From JALZAI01 sp038207565 (GTDB lineage Bacteria > Actinomycetota > Actinomycetes > Mycobacteriales > Jatrophihabitantaceae): a stretch of DNA of 64,000 bases. Shown one piece after another: positions 1 through 10,500 of this stretch (the first letter of the stretch is position 1; each line of letters starts with the position of its first letter). The translations under genes were made by a program, and so were the position numbers. The stretch is taken from the NCBI GenBank assembly GCA_038207565.1, contig JBBQZQ010000001.1, forward strand, positions 248,001 to 312,000, read 5' to 3'. The notes beneath the pieces are model-generated. The model was not told the DNA's origin, did no database searches, and worked only from the letters and a program-made list of their open reading frames with translations.

Positions 1-2
1 AC

Positions 3-176
3 GCCGCCGCGGTGCAGCTCGCCGCCTACCGGCTTGCCTGGGCGCACCTGTGCGCAATCCCCGACGAACAGCTCCACCGGGTCCGCGCCGCGTTCCACTA
101 CGTGCGCAGCAACGAGACCGTCGAACCGATCAAGCCGCTGGACGCCGACGGGCTGCGCGATCTCGTCCTCGGCTGA
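3..176 (+). CDS. C-terminal end of an AdnA-like helicase-nuclease (5' truncated by the window)
   Basis: Only the last 57 codons are present, read in the frame starting at base 3 and ending in TGA. The peptide contains QLAAYRLAWAHL and AAFHYVRSNETV, which resemble the C-terminal RecB-family nuclease tail of the actinobacterial UvrD-like helicases AdnA/AdnB (Rv3201c/Rv3202c), the mycobacterial double-strand-break resection enzymes. The neighbourhood supports this: nudC, mrx1, uvrD2 and whiB7 follow in the order seen near adnA in mycobacteria. AdnA versus AdnB cannot be decided from so short a piece; AdnA is preferred from gene order alone. Confidence 0.6.
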   Translation, partial: AAAVQLAAYRLAWAHLCAIPDEQLHRVRAAFHYVRSNETVEPIKPLDADGLRDLVLG

Positions 177-209
177 TCGGCGGGTTGCTGAACGACCGGG
201 CCCGCACCG

Positions 210-1352
210 TCACAGCGAGACGCTGGCCGATCGTGCTGCCGAATGCGCCGCGAGTCGGAACCGGGCTGGCAGGTCCGCCCGCCCGACAACGAGATCCGCG
301 ACGAACTCACCGACGAGCGGCGCGAACTTAGCGCCGTGCCCGGAGCACGGCGAGCACACCACGAGCGGCCCGGTGCGATCGAGCAGGAAGTCCTCGCTCG
401 GTGTGATCGTGTACAGGCAGCTGGCCTCGCCGCGCGGCGTCGGGTCGAGGCCGGGCAGCCAGCGTTGCACGTACTCGACCGCGCGTGCCCGCGACGCCGG
501 GTCGATAGTGCCGGAGCGGGCGGCTGTCGTGGTGGACGTCCCGTCATCGTGCTCGCCGACCTTGCGGTCGTCGCCGCCGCCACCGTCGCGTCCACCGGCG
601 AGGTGGTAGGTCTCGTGCGCATGCTTGTGGATCACGCTCGGCCACGGCGGGTCGGACGGATCGAGGCGCGGGAAATGGAAGATCTGTTGTTGCGTGATGC
701 GCAACGGCGGTAGCGAGACGAGGCCGTCGAGCAGCGATTGCACCCATGCGCCGGCAGAAACGACGACGTGCGCCGCGTGCACCACTGACCCGTCGGCGAA
801 TCGGACGCTCGCCCCCCGATCGGCCATCGCGATCGAATGGACGCCGGAGGCGTAGCGCACTTCGGCGCCGGACGCGCGCGCGCCGTCGACGAATGCCTCG
901 ACGGCGCGCGCGGCGTCCATCGTCCCGGCCTGCTCGTGGAAGACGACGTCGCCGGCGAAGCGCATCCCGGGCCAACGCGCCTGGGCCTCCGGGGCAGGCA
1001 GCACTTCATGCGGCACATCGCACTCCGCGAGGTTCTGCGTCAAGGCCTCCACCGCGCGCCCGGGTCCGAAGTCCAGCCCGCCCAGCATGCGCAGGATTGC
1101 CGCCCCGGACGACATTTCGAGTTCGCGCCACAGCTCGAAGGCGCGGCCGGTCAGCTGCGTGTACAGCGGGTCGGTGTAGGCCCGCCGGACGATGCGCGCC
1201 GAGCCGTGCGAGCTGCCGTGCGCATGCCCGGACCGGAACTGTTCGACCAGCAGCACGTCGCGTCCGCGCCGTGCCAGTGACCAGGCCGAAGCGGCCCCCA
1301 TGAGGCCGGCGCCGACCACCACCACGTCGCGAACGTCGCCAGGAACAGCCAT
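210..1352 (-). CDS. FAD-dependent oxidoreductase, monomeric sarcosine oxidase / N-methyl amino acid oxidase family
   Basis: 380 aa, the usual length for monomeric sarcosine oxidase and SolA-type enzymes, which oxidatively demethylate N-methyl amino acids with release of H2O2. The N-terminus holds the FAD-binding Rossmann motif GAGLMG followed by an acidic VEQF strand end, and HGSSHGSARIVRRAY follows as in the family. Near the C-terminus CLYTITPSEDFLLD contains Cys312 at the place where family members attach FAD covalently, followed by CSGHGAKFAP. A Gly/Asp-rich stretch around residues 255-270 replaces a better conserved loop. It is cytoplasmic, with no signal peptide. The gene diverges from the M20 peptidase across 23 bp. 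The exact amine substrate cannot be told. Confidence 0.85.
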   Translation of the reverse strand: MAVPGDVRDVVVVGAGLMGAASAWSLARRGRDVLLVEQFRSGHAHGSSHGSARIVRRAYTDPLYTQLTGRAFELWRELEMSSGAAILRMLGGLDFGPGRAVEALTQNLAECDVPHEVLPAPEAQARWPGMRFAGDVVFHEQAGTMDAARAVEAFVDGARASGAEVRYASGVHSIAMADRGASVRFADGSVVHAAHVVVSAGAWVQSLLDGLVSLPPLRITQQQIFHFPRLDPSDPPWPSVIHKHAHETYHLAGGRDGGGGDDRKVGEHDDGTSTTTAARSGTIDPASRARAVEYVQRWLPGLDPTPRGEASCLYTITPSEDFLLDRTGPLVVCSPCSGHGAKFAPLVGEFVADLVVGRADLPARFRLAAHSAARSASVSL

Positions 1353-1375
1353 GCACGCAGGCTATCGTCGGGCCG

Positions 1376-2791
1376 GTGATCTCCGTTCGCGACTTCGTCA
1401 CCGACAACCGACAGGACCTGCTCGCCGATCTCGACCGGTGGTTGCGCATTCCCGGGATCAGCGCCGAACCCGGTCATCACGACGATGTGGCCCGCAGCGC
1501 CGAGTGGTTCGCCGACGCCGCGAGGCGCACCGGGTTCCCGACCGTCGAGGTCTGGACGGGTGCCTGGCTGCCCGCCGTCTACGCCGAATGGCCCAGCGAC
1601 GATCGCGCTGCGCCGGTGGTGCTCGTCTACGGTCACCACGACGTGCAGCCCGTCGACCCGTTGGATCTCTGGCACACCGACCCGTTCGAACCGACGATCG
1701 ACGTCGACGTGCTGCGGGCGCGCGGCGCATCTGACGACAAGGGTCAGCTGCTCTTCCACCTGTTGGGCGTGCGCGCGCACCTCGCCGCCGAGGGCCGAAG
1801 TGCGCCCGCCGTGACCCTGAAACTATTGATCGAGGGCGAGGAGGAATCAGGCTCGCCACATTTCGAGGAGCTGCTGCACGCATACCGCGACCGGCTCGAC
1901 GCGGACGTCGTCGTCATCACCGACACGGGCATGGTGGCCCCGGACGTCCCCAGCACGGTGACCGGCATGCGCGGCATGGTCAGCGCGACGCTCACCTGCC
2001 ACGGGCCCGATGTGGACCTGCACTCCGGCGTGTTCGGCGGTGCCGTCCCGAACCCCGCGACGGCGATCGCGCGCCTGGTCGCCGCTCTGCACGACGATGA
2101 GGGCCGCGTGCAGGTGCCAGGTTTCTACGACGACGTCGTCGAACTCACCGACGCCGAGCGTGATTTGCTCGCGCAGGTCCCGGCCGACGACGGCGAGTTC
2201 CTCCGGGTCGCGCACTCGCGCGCGCTGCAGGGCGAGGCGGGCTACTCGACCCTGGAGCGACTGGGCGCCCGGCCGACCGCCGAGGTGAACGGCACCGGCG
2301 GCGGTTACCAGGGCGCCGGTCACAAGACGATCGTGCCCAGCGATGCCTTCGTGAAGCTGTCGTTCCGGCTCGTCGCCGACCAGGACCCGCGCAAGATCGC
2401 GGCCGCCGTCGAGCAATTCGTGGCCGAGCGGACTCCCCAGGGCATCACCGCCCACCTCGATTGGGAGGGCGAGGGAGTCCGCGCGTGCCTCGTCCCCCTC
2501 GGCACGCCCGCCTACGCGGCACTCACCGCTGCCATCAGCGCCGCCTTCGACGGACGCGCGGTGTTACCGACCCGCGAGGGAGGCAGTGGCCCGGAAGCAG
2601 CATTGCAGCAGCTCATCGGCGCGCCGATGGTCTTTCTCGGCGTCGGCCTGCCCGACGACCAGATCCACGCCCCCAACGAGAAGGTCACCCTCTCGATGCT
2701 CTACAAGGGAGCGGAGGCGGCCGCGCTGCTCTGGGGCAACTTCGCCTCGCTCGGCAGGGACGGTTTGCGAGCGGGAGCCGCGTCGACGTGA
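1376..2791 (+). CDS. M20-family metallopeptidase (dipeptidase)
   Basis: 471 aa with a GTG start. It matches the M20 dipeptidases (carnosinase/CNDP-like, PepV-like) that cleave dipeptides with a co-catalytic zinc pair. Visible active-site motifs are YGHHDVQP (His87 and Asp89), RGASDDKG (bridging Asp120), GEEESGS (the catalytic Glu cluster near 155-157), GGSGPE, and IHAPNEK with the C-terminal metal His. The dimerisation 'lid' domain sits in the middle. There is no signal peptide, so it is cytoplasmic. Its stop overlaps the GTG of the M48 peptidase gene (GTGA), so the two are translationally coupled. Substrate specificity is not determined. Confidence 0.9.
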   Translation: MISVRDFVTDNRQDLLADLDRWLRIPGISAEPGHHDDVARSAEWFADAARRTGFPTVEVWTGAWLPAVYAEWPSDDRAAPVVLVYGHHDVQPVDPLDLWHTDPFEPTIDVDVLRARGASDDKGQLLFHLLGVRAHLAAEGRSAPAVTLKLLIEGEEESGSPHFEELLHAYRDRLDADVVVITDTGMVAPDVPSTVTGMRGMVSATLTCHGPDVDLHSGVFGGAVPNPATAIARLVAALHDDEGRVQVPGFYDDVVELTDAERDLLAQVPADDGEFLRVAHSRALQGEAGYSTLERLGARPTAEVNGTGGGYQGAGHKTIVPSDAFVKLSFRLVADQDPRKIAAAVEQFVAERTPQGITAHLDWEGEGVRACLVPLGTPAYAALTAAISAAFDGRAVLPTREGGSGPEAALQQLIGAPMVFLGVGLPDDQIHAPNEKVTLSMLYKGAEAAALLWGNFASLGRDGLRAGAAST

Positions 2792-3888
2792 ACTGGAGTG
2801 CGGCTCGCGTCGGTCTCCTCGCGCTGTCGGTGCTCTACTACGTCCTCGACATCGGATTGCTCGGGTGGGGCCTCTACCTCGTCACCCATCCCTCGTTCTG
2901 GGGCGTCAACGTCGGGCTGCTGCTGCTCGTACTGGGCCTGGCTCTGCGACCGCGCTTCGGCCGGGTCCCGCGATCGTCGCGACGGCTGTCGCGCGATTTC
3001 GCGCCCCTGCTGTTCTCGCTCGTCAAACGGGTCGCCTCCGACGTCGGTGCTCGAGCACCCGACCACATCGTGCTCACCCTCGGCACCGTTGTCACGTTGC
3101 AGAACTGCGGCGTGCGAAGACGAACCACGTTGTACGTCGGTGGATTGCGCTGGCTGGCGCTGTCACCGCAGACGCGGGTAGCCCTGCTCGCGCACGAACT
3201 GGGCCACACGGTCAACGACGACCCCAACCGCAGCCGCCTCGTGCAGCCGATGCTGACCGCTGTGGGCTCGTTGGCCGAGACCACCCACGCCGAGCGCACC
3301 CTGGCCGACATCGTCGGACGGAACCGTCGCCGGACCAATCTCGCCGGCCGTCTCGGCAATGCCGTGCTGTGGGTCGTGAGCCGGCCCATCCTGCTCGGCC
3401 AGGCGGCGTTGCGCGCGGCGGGTCTGGGTGCGCGCCATCGCGCGGAATACCGCGCCGACGTCGTGTCCGCCTCGGTCGCCGGTACCGACGCGGCGCTCGC
3501 GTACGTGGACCGGTTGCTCCTGGCCCGCCCCATCGATCGCCTGCTGTACAACGTCGCGGTGCACCGCCCGCCGCACCACTGGCACGTCAGCGTCGACACC
3601 TTCGTGCTGGCGCAGGAGAACAGGCTGCAGCTGCGCGGCGATGACGCGATCCACGCCGCGGAGTTGACCGACGGGCACCCGCCGGCCGGCCGACGTGCCC
3701 AGCTGCTGCTCGCCGGCCCGCACCGCGAACCCAGCCTCATCTTCACCGAGGCCCAGTCGACGGCGGTCGATGCGCAACTGGCGAGTTGGCTCGAGGCGAC
3801 ACATGATGACCTGCTCGGAACCCGCGAGTTCATCCCACGCCGCCGGACTGCGCCGCGACGAACGGGTCTGAGCGACCACTTAGGGTAG
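2788..3888 (+). CDS. membrane-anchored M48-family zinc metallopeptidase
   Basis: 366 aa. The GTG start is chosen because it overlaps the upstream stop codon and is followed at once by two hydrophobic N-terminal segments (about residues 5-25 and 32-55). The catalytic motif HELGH lies at residues 136-140, and a probable third zinc ligand is the Glu in RAEYRADVVSASV about 90 residues later, as in M48 peptidases (HtpX/Ste24-like membrane quality-control or envelope proteases). The domain faces the cytoplasm if the N-terminal hairpin topology is standard. It is co-directional with the M20 and M16 genes, so it probably belongs to one peptidase operon. Confidence 0.85.
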   Translation: MNWSAARVGLLALSVLYYVLDIGLLGWGLYLVTHPSFWGVNVGLLLLVLGLALRPRFGRVPRSSRRLSRDFAPLLFSLVKRVASDVGARAPDHIVLTLGTVVTLQNCGVRRRTTLYVGGLRWLALSPQTRVALLAHELGHTVNDDPNRSRLVQPMLTAVGSLAETTHAERTLADIVGRNRRRTNLAGRLGNAVLWVVSRPILLGQAALRAAGLGARHRAEYRADVVSASVAGTDAALAYVDRLLLARPIDRLLYNVAVHRPPHHWHVSVDTFVLAQENRLQLRGDDAIHAAELTDGHPPAGRRAQLLLAGPHREPSLIFTEAQSTAVDAQLASWLEATHDDLLGTREFIPRRRTAPRRTGLSDHLG

Positions 3889-3892
3889 ATGC

Positions 3893-5200
3893 GTGCCCCG
3901 TCCGCCGAAGTTGCCGTCGCCGTCCTTCGACATCACCCACCACACGCTCGACAACGGCCTGCGGGTCGTGATCGCGCCGGATCGCTCCGCGCCGGTGGTC
4001 GGCGTCGCCGTCCTCTACGACGTCGGGTTCCGGTCCGAGCCCGAGGGACGCACCGGGTTCGCGCACCTCTTCGAGCACCTGATGTTCCAGGGGTCGGCGA
4101 ATCTCGACAAGCTCGAGCACTTCCACTATGTGCAGTCCTCCGGCGGCACGCTCAACGGAAGCACCCACGTCGACTACACCAACTACTACGAGGCGCTGCC
4201 GTCGAACGCGCTCGAGCGCGGGCTGTTCCTTGAGGCCGACCGCATGCTCGCGCCGCGGATCACCGAGGAGAACCTCGCCAACCAGCTCGAGGTCGTCAAG
4301 AACGAAATCCGGGTGAACGTCCTCAACCGGCCCTACGGGGGATTCCCGTGGATCTACCTGCCCGCCGTCCTGTTCGACAGCTTCGCCAACGCACACAACG
4401 GTTACGGCGGATTCGAGGATCTGGAAAGCGCGACGGTCGAGGACGCCAGTGACTTCTTCACCCGCTACTACGCGCCGGCCAACGCGGTGCTGTCGGTGGC
4501 CGGTGACCTGGACGTCGATGAAACACTCGCCCTGATCGAGAAGCACTTCGCCGGCATCAAGAAGCGGCGGGCGCCTCGCCGGCCGGCGTTCGGCGAGCCG
4601 CCGTTGACGGCGGAGCGGCGCACCACGCACGACGACGCGCACGCGCCGATCCCCGCGGTCGCGATCGGCTATCGCATCCCCGATCCGGTCCGGTCACTGG
4701 ACGAGCTGCTCGCCACCGTCCTACTCGCCGAGGTCCTCAGCGAGGGTGACGCATCGCGGTTCCAACGCCGCCTCGTGCAAGACGACCAGCTCGTCACCGA
4801 GATTTCCGCGTACTGCGGTGAGTTCGGCGACCCGTTCGACGAGCGTGACCCCAGCGCGTTCACGATCACAGCGCACTACCCGCGGGCCGAGTCGCTCGAG
4901 GCGATCCTCGCCGCGATCGACGAGGAGTTCGAGCGCGTCGCGACGGACGGTCTCGAGCCGGGCGAACTGCACCGGGTCCGCACCCGGCTCGTGGGAGTCC
5001 TGCTGCGCGAACTCGATGCGGTGCTCTCCCGCACGTTGGAGTTCGCAAAGTTCGAGCTCATCCACGGGCGTGCGGAACTGGTCGCCGAACTGCCCGCGCG
5101 CCTGCAGTCCGTGACCGACGACGACGTTCGCGCAGCGGCCGCACAATTCCGACCCGAGCGCCGGGCCGTACTCGAACTGATCGCGGGAGGTGCCCGATGA
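3893..5200 (+). CDS. M16-family zinc peptidase, catalytic subunit
   Basis: 435 aa with a GTG start. It has the inverted zinc motif HxxEH of M16 (pitrilysin/processing-peptidase) enzymes as His58-Leu-Phe-Glu61-His62 and the downstream ligand Glu138 in NEIR. Bacterial M16B members work as two half-clamshell proteins, one catalytic and one non-catalytic. This is the catalytic half, and the next gene, which overlaps it by 4 bp (ATGA), is its partner. No signal peptide is visible, so the site is cytoplasmic. The natural substrate is unknown; oligopeptide degradation is the family role. Confidence 0.9.
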   Translation: MPRPPKLPSPSFDITHHTLDNGLRVVIAPDRSAPVVGVAVLYDVGFRSEPEGRTGFAHLFEHLMFQGSANLDKLEHFHYVQSSGGTLNGSTHVDYTNYYEALPSNALERGLFLEADRMLAPRITEENLANQLEVVKNEIRVNVLNRPYGGFPWIYLPAVLFDSFANAHNGYGGFEDLESATVEDASDFFTRYYAPANAVLSVAGDLDVDETLALIEKHFAGIKKRRAPRRPAFGEPPLTAERRTTHDDAHAPIPAVAIGYRIPDPVRSLDELLATVLLAEVLSEGDASRFQRRLVQDDQLVTEISAYCGEFGDPFDERDPSAFTITAHYPRAESLEAILAAIDEEFERVATDGLEPGELHRVRTRLVGVLLRELDAVLSRTLEFAKFELIHGRAELVAELPARLQSVTDDDVRAAAAQFRPERRAVLELIAGGAR

Positions 5201-6528
5201 GCCCGCAGCCGACGACGTCCTCCGTCCCCGCGCTGACCAGTCCGCGCACGGCGCGCAAGCTCTCGCTGTCGGAGCGCACCACCGACACGGGACTCACCAT
5301 CGTGGCCGTGCGCAAGCCGGGCGTCCCCCTCGTTGAGCTGCGCCTGCGTGTCCCGTTCCTGTCGGCGGCAGCGACACACCCCGCCCGCGCGGCCCTGCTC
5401 GCCGACGCGATGCTGACCGGCGCCGGCCAGTACGACCGTGCCGGACTCGCTGCGGCGGTGCAGAGCTTCGGCGGTGACCTCTCGGTGAACGTCGACGCCG
5501 ACCGGCTGGTCGTGAGCGGCAATGTCCTGGCCACCGGACTGCCCCAGCTGCTCGACGTCCTGGCCACAGTCCTCACCGAGCCCGCCTATGCCGGCGACTC
5601 GGTGGCGCTGGAACGCGATCGACTGGCCGAGCGGCTGGCGATGGCCCGCTCGCGCGCCGGTGTCATCGCCAGCGAGCGGCTGGCCGCGCGCATGTGGGGC
5701 AGCCATCCGTACGCACTGGATCTGCCGCAGCCCGAGGCTGTCGCCGCGACCACGCCGGCCCAGCTGCGCAAGCTGCACAACGACCGGGTGCGCCCGTCCG
5801 GTGCCACCCTCGTCATCGTCGGCGACGTCTCGCCCAAGCGCGTGCTCGACCAGGTCGAGACGGCGCTGTCCGGATGGACGGGCCGGGCGCCCGCACCGCG
5901 GGTGCCCGGATTGCCCACGCCGCCCCCCGGCCCCCTGCTCGTAGTCGATCGTCCCGGTTCGGTGCAGTCCTCGCTGCGGATGGGACGCGCCGCGGTGCCC
6001 CGCAGTGACGAGCGCTATCCCGCGCTGCAGCTGGCGAATCTCATCTTCGGCGGTTACTTCTCGTCCCGCTGGACCTTGAACATCCGTGAGGACAAGGGCT
6101 ACACCTACGGGCCGCACAGCCGCGTCGATCACCACGTGCTCGGCTCGTCGCTCACCCTCGATGTCGAGGTCGCCACCGAGGTCACGGGGCCGTCCCTGCT
6201 CGAGACCAACTACGAGCTCGGGCGAATCGCCTCGCTGCCGGTGACACCGGACGAGGTCGACAACGTGCGCCAGTACGCGATCGGCACGCTCGCGCTGTCG
6301 ACGTCCACGCAGGCCGGGTTGGCCTCGACGCTCGCCGCACTCTCGGCGGTAGGGCTGGGACTGGACTGGGTGCTGAGCCATCCCGGCCGTCTCGCCGCAA
6401 CCGGTGTCGACGAGGTGAGCGCGGCGGCCGCGCAGTTCTTCGCGCCCGCATCGCTGACCTCGGTGATCGTCGGAGATGCCGCGACTATCTCGGGCCCGCT
6501 GCGGGCACTCGGGGCGATCGAGGAGTGA
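5197..6528 (+). CDS. M16-family peptidase, non-catalytic partner subunit
   Basis: 443 aa, an M16 fold without the HxxEH zinc motif. The corresponding region reads ARAALLADAMLTG. It keeps the C-terminal substrate-binding segment DKGYTYGPHSRVD, with the Arg/Tyr pair typical of non-catalytic subunits, and the SSRWTLNIRE loop. The ATGA overlap with the upstream gene implies 1:1 synthesis, consistent with a heterodimeric M16B peptidase. After its stop there are 67 bp before nudC. Confidence 0.88.
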   Translation: MSPQPTTSSVPALTSPRTARKLSLSERTTDTGLTIVAVRKPGVPLVELRLRVPFLSAAATHPARAALLADAMLTGAGQYDRAGLAAAVQSFGGDLSVNVDADRLVVSGNVLATGLPQLLDVLATVLTEPAYAGDSVALERDRLAERLAMARSRAGVIASERLAARMWGSHPYALDLPQPEAVAATTPAQLRKLHNDRVRPSGATLVIVGDVSPKRVLDQVETALSGWTGRAPAPRVPGLPTPPPGPLLVVDRPGSVQSSLRMGRAAVPRSDERYPALQLANLIFGGYFSSRWTLNIREDKGYTYGPHSRVDHHVLGSSLTLDVEVATEVTGPSLLETNYELGRIASLPVTPDEVDNVRQYAIGTLALSTSTQAGLASTLAALSAVGLGLDWVLSHPGRLAATGVDEVSAAAAQFFAPASLTSVIVGDAATISGPLRALGAIEE

Positions 6529-6595
6529 GCGGTGCTTGCGAGCGAACCGTGGGTACCGGGCGTGGCCGTCCGGATGAGCGAAGCGAGGTTCGGAC

Positions 6596-7507
6596 GTGAG
6601 CCGGTTTCCCCCGCTGTCGCAGGCGGTGTTCGACCGCGCCGCGCAGCACCGAGCCGACGACGAGTGGCTGGCCGAGGCGTGGCAGCGAGCGCGGGTAGTG
6701 GTGATCAGCCCGAATTCGGCGACGCCCGTCGCGGCCGGGGCTGACGGTGTCCTGCGCACGGTGCTGCGCAGCCCGGCCGACGTCACACCGGACGCGACGC
6801 GACGCTTCCTCGGCCTGGTCGGCAACGACGCGTACTTCACGGTGACCGTCGAACCCGGCGAGGACGAGCGGTGGCAGACGCTGCGCGAGGTCGGACCGAC
6901 TGCGGACGACGTGGATGCCGGCCTGTTGGTGAGCGCGATCGCTCTGGAGCAGTGGCATCAGCGGCACACACACTGCCCGATGTGCGGGACGCCGACCGTC
7001 GAGACACAGGCCGGATGGACCCGCACGTGCCCTGCTGACGAAAGCCAGCACTTTCCGCGCACCGACCCCGCCGTCATCATGCTGATCCACGACGGCGGCG
7101 ATCTGGCGCTGCTCGGACGCGGGCCACAGTGGGGTGCAGGACGGTTCTCGACGCTCGCCGGATTCGTCGAGCCGGGGGAGTCACTCGAGTCCGCGGTGGC
7201 TCGCGAGGTGTACGAGGAGGTCGGCGTCGCGATCACCGACATCCGCTACCTCGGTAGCCAGCCGTGGCCGTTCCCGGCCTCGCTGATGCTCGGGTTCATC
7301 GCCCGCCTGGACGGCGATCCCGCGATCACGCTCGACCCGGTCGAGATGGCCGAGGCCGGCTGGTTCACCCGTGGCGAGATCGGCGAGGCGCGCGACTGGG
7401 CCGACGAGGAACTGCCGCCGGAACCGGACCGACGACTGCGTGCGATCCCGCCGCGCTTCTCCATCTCGCGCTATCTCATCGACCGGTGGCTCGCCGGAGA
7501 GACCTGA
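6596..7507 (+). CDS. nudC: NAD(H) pyrophosphatase / RNA-deNADding Nudix hydrolase NudC
   Basis: 303 aa with a GTG start. NudC cleaves NAD(H) to NMN(H) and AMP and can remove NAD caps from RNA. Visible are the N-terminal NudC-type domain, a zinc-ribbon start (Cys127, Cys130, Cys145), the Nudix box GFVEPGES...REVYEEVG at about 189-211, and the diagnostic SQPWPFP motif at 221-227 that separates NADH pyrophosphatases from other Nudix enzymes. The fourth zinc position is Asp148 instead of Cys. The position between adnA and uvrD2 matches the mycobacterial order (Rv3199c). Confidence 0.93.
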   Translation: MSRFPPLSQAVFDRAAQHRADDEWLAEAWQRARVVVISPNSATPVAAGADGVLRTVLRSPADVTPDATRRFLGLVGNDAYFTVTVEPGEDERWQTLREVGPTADDVDAGLLVSAIALEQWHQRHTHCPMCGTPTVETQAGWTRTCPADESQHFPRTDPAVIMLIHDGGDLALLGRGPQWGAGRFSTLAGFVEPGESLESAVAREVYEEVGVAITDIRYLGSQPWPFPASLMLGFIARLDGDPAITLDPVEMAEAGWFTRGEIGEARDWADEELPPEPDRRLRAIPPRFSISRYLIDRWLAGET

Positions 7508-7532
7508 GCTGTGGCGCGGACTCGGCCGGCTG

Positions 7533-10500
7533 TCACCTCGTGACCAGTTCAACGGTCCGCCACATCTCGGCGTACCGGCCGTCGGCGGCCATCAGTTCTT
7601 CGTGCGTGCCGATCTCGGTGACGACTCCGCCGGCGAGCACTGCGATGCGATCAGCAGTGCGGGCGGTCTGCAGCCGGTGCGCGATGACGATGGTCGTGCG
7701 CTGGTGCGCAACCTGCAGCATCGCCGCGGCCACCCGCGCCTCGGTCGCCAGGTCGAGGTTGGACGTCGCCTCGTCGAGCAGCAGCAAAGCGGGATCGACG
7801 AGCTGCGCACGGGCGAGTGCGATCAGCTGGCGCTGACCCGAGCTGAGCGACTGGCCGCGCTCGCTGAGTTCGTGCAGGTATCCGCCCGGTAGACCTGCCA
7901 CGAAATCGTGCGCGCCCACCGCGCGGGCGGCGGCCTCGACCTCGTTGTCGGACGCGGCCGGGCGCCCGTACGCGATGTTGTTGCGAACGCTGCCGGTGAA
8001 CAGGAACGCCTCCTGCGGCACGTATCCCAGTTCGGCGCGGAACGCGGCGGTGTCCAGCTTGCGCAGGTCGTGCCCGTCGACGAGGACGCGTCCGCCCACC
8101 GGGTCGTAGAAGCGGGCCAGCAGCTTGAGCACGGTCGACTTGCCGGCCCCCGTCTCGCCGACCAGGGCAACGGTCTCACCGGGCGATACGTGCAGGTTCA
8201 CGCCGCGCAACGCCTCCCCGGCCCCGCCGGGATAGGCGAAGCGGACGTGGTCGAGCACGAGGTCACCTCTCAGCCGGCCCGGCCGGATCGGATGAGCTGC
8301 AGCGGGCGTGAGGGTGTCCAGCTCCATCAGCTGCGCGATGCGCTGCACCGACACGCGCGTTTGCTGCCACGAGTCGAACACCTGCGACAGCTGCTGGATG
8401 GGCGAGAAGAACATGTCGATGTAGAGGATGAACGCGATGAGTGCGCCGGTGCTGAGCCGGCCGGAGGTGATCAATCCGGCGCCGACGCCCAGCACGATCG
8501 CATCCGCCACCGCAGCGAGGAACTGCACGAACGGGAAGTACGTGGCAACCAGCCGTTGCGCGTGCACTCGGGTGTCCAGGTAGTCACGGCCCAGTCGGTG
8601 GAAGCGTGCGATCGTCGCGTCCTCATGACCGAATGCCTGCGACTCGCGAACGCCGGACAGGCTTTCCTGGAAGTCGGCGTTCACGGCGGCGATCCGGTCC
8701 CGTGCCAGGTCGTACAGATGTGACGCGCGCCGACGGAACCACACCGTCGCGACGGTGAGCGGAACGATCACGCTCATGGTGAGCAACCCGAGTTCGGCGT
8801 CGACGAGGATCAGCGTGACACCGACACCGAGGAAGGTGACGATGGCTACCAGCGCCGAGAGCAGTCCGTTCTCGACGAGGGACTGGAACTGGTCGACGTC
8901 GGTGGTCATGCGGGTCATCACGCGTCCGGCCATCTCGCGTTCGTAGTAGTCCAGTGACAGCCGTTGCAGCTGTGCCCAGACCCGGATGCGCAACGAGAGC
9001 ATGATGCGTTCGGCCGCACGCCCGGTGACGAAGGTCGAGCCGACCTGCACCACCAGATCGGCCAGGGTGACGGCGAGGAACGCGGTAGCCGCGACGAGCA
9101 GCACGGCTTGCGAACCCTGCGCGACACCGTCGTCGACGCCGGTCTTGACCAGGTACGGGCCGGCGAGCCCGGCGATGGCGTCGAGCACGACCAGGACGAG
9201 ACCGACGAGCAGGGGACGGCGGAATTCGCGCAGCAGCCGCGGCAGGGTGAATCCCCCCTGCGAACGGCTTTCCACGGCCAGGTCTATCTCGGCGCTGTCG
9301 CGGATCGGGGGCAACGCACCGACCTTGGCGAGCAGATCCGGCGCGGCGGCCAGGTTGGATCCGGCACCACGTCGCTGCCACGCCGTGGCGGTGACCGGCC
9401 CGGTCACGGCCGGGCCGCCTACCCCGGCAGCGGCCTCGACCGAGGCTGCGGCCTGATCCGCCGGATCGGCGTCGAGACCGAGCAGCAGGCCGCGGTAGAA
9501 CGCGCTGCGCTGGGCGAGCTCGTCGTGCGTCCCGTCCTCGACGATGCGCCCGCCGTCGAGGACGACGATCCGTTCGGCAAGGTGCAGCGTCGACATCCGG
9601 TGGGCGATGAGCAGCGTTGTCCGGTCGGTGAGTACTTCACCCAGCGCTGAGTGGATGACGTCCTCGGTGCGGGCGTCGACGGCACTGGTCGCGTCGTCGA
9701 GCACGAGCACCTGAGGATCGGCGAGAATGGCGCGGGCCAGGGCAATGCGTTGCCGTTGTCCGCCGGACAAGGTCAGGCCACGCTCGCCGACGACGGTGTC
9801 GTAGCCGTCGGGCAGTTCGCGGATGAAGGTGTCGGCCTGGGCCGCGACGGCTGCGGCCTCGATCTCGGCGTGGCTCGCGGCCGGACGGCCGTAGGCGATG
9901 TTCGTGCCGACGCTGTCGGAGAAGAGGAAGCTCTCTTCGAAGGCATAGGCGACGCTGCGGCGCACCGACTGCAGCGTGACCCCACGCAGGTCGTGCCCGT
10001 CGAGCAGCACGCGGCCGCTGTCCGGGTCGTGAAAGCGGGAAACCAGGGCGGCCAAGGTCGACTTGCCGCTACCGCTCGGCCCGACCAGAGCGACGCGCTG
10101 ACCGGCAGGGATCCGCAGGTCGAGACCGCGCAACACGGGCGTCTGCCCGTCGTAGCCGTAGTGCACGTCCTCGAACGCGATGTCGCCGCGCACCTCGGCC
10201 AGGTCGACGGCGTCGGGAGCATCGGCGATCGCGGGCCGGAGGTCGAGCACCTGCATTATCCGCTCGACTCCCGCGCGCGCCTGCTGGCCGACGCTCAGCA
10301 CGCCGGCCAGTTGACGAACCGGTGCGACGAACTGCCCGACGTAGGTCGAGAACGCGAGGAAAGTGCCGATGCTGATGCGGCCATGCAGCGCCAGCCAGCC
10401 ACCGAGCGCGAGGATGGCCACCTGGGCGAGCACCGGGATCGTCTCGAGCCAGGGCTGGTAGCGCGCCTGCAGTCTGGTGGCTCGCATCCGCGAGCCGTAC

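Noticed and set aside
34..622. Open frames across the adnA tail and oxidoreductase gene on both strands
   Set aside because: Arg/Pro/Ser-rich shadow frames typical of high-GC DNA; the sarcosine-oxidase reading has clear motifs on the minus strand.
2461..2787. N-terminal extension of the M48 peptidase frame
   Set aside because: It overlaps the M20 gene in another frame and has shadow composition; the GTGA overlap start at 2788 fits better.
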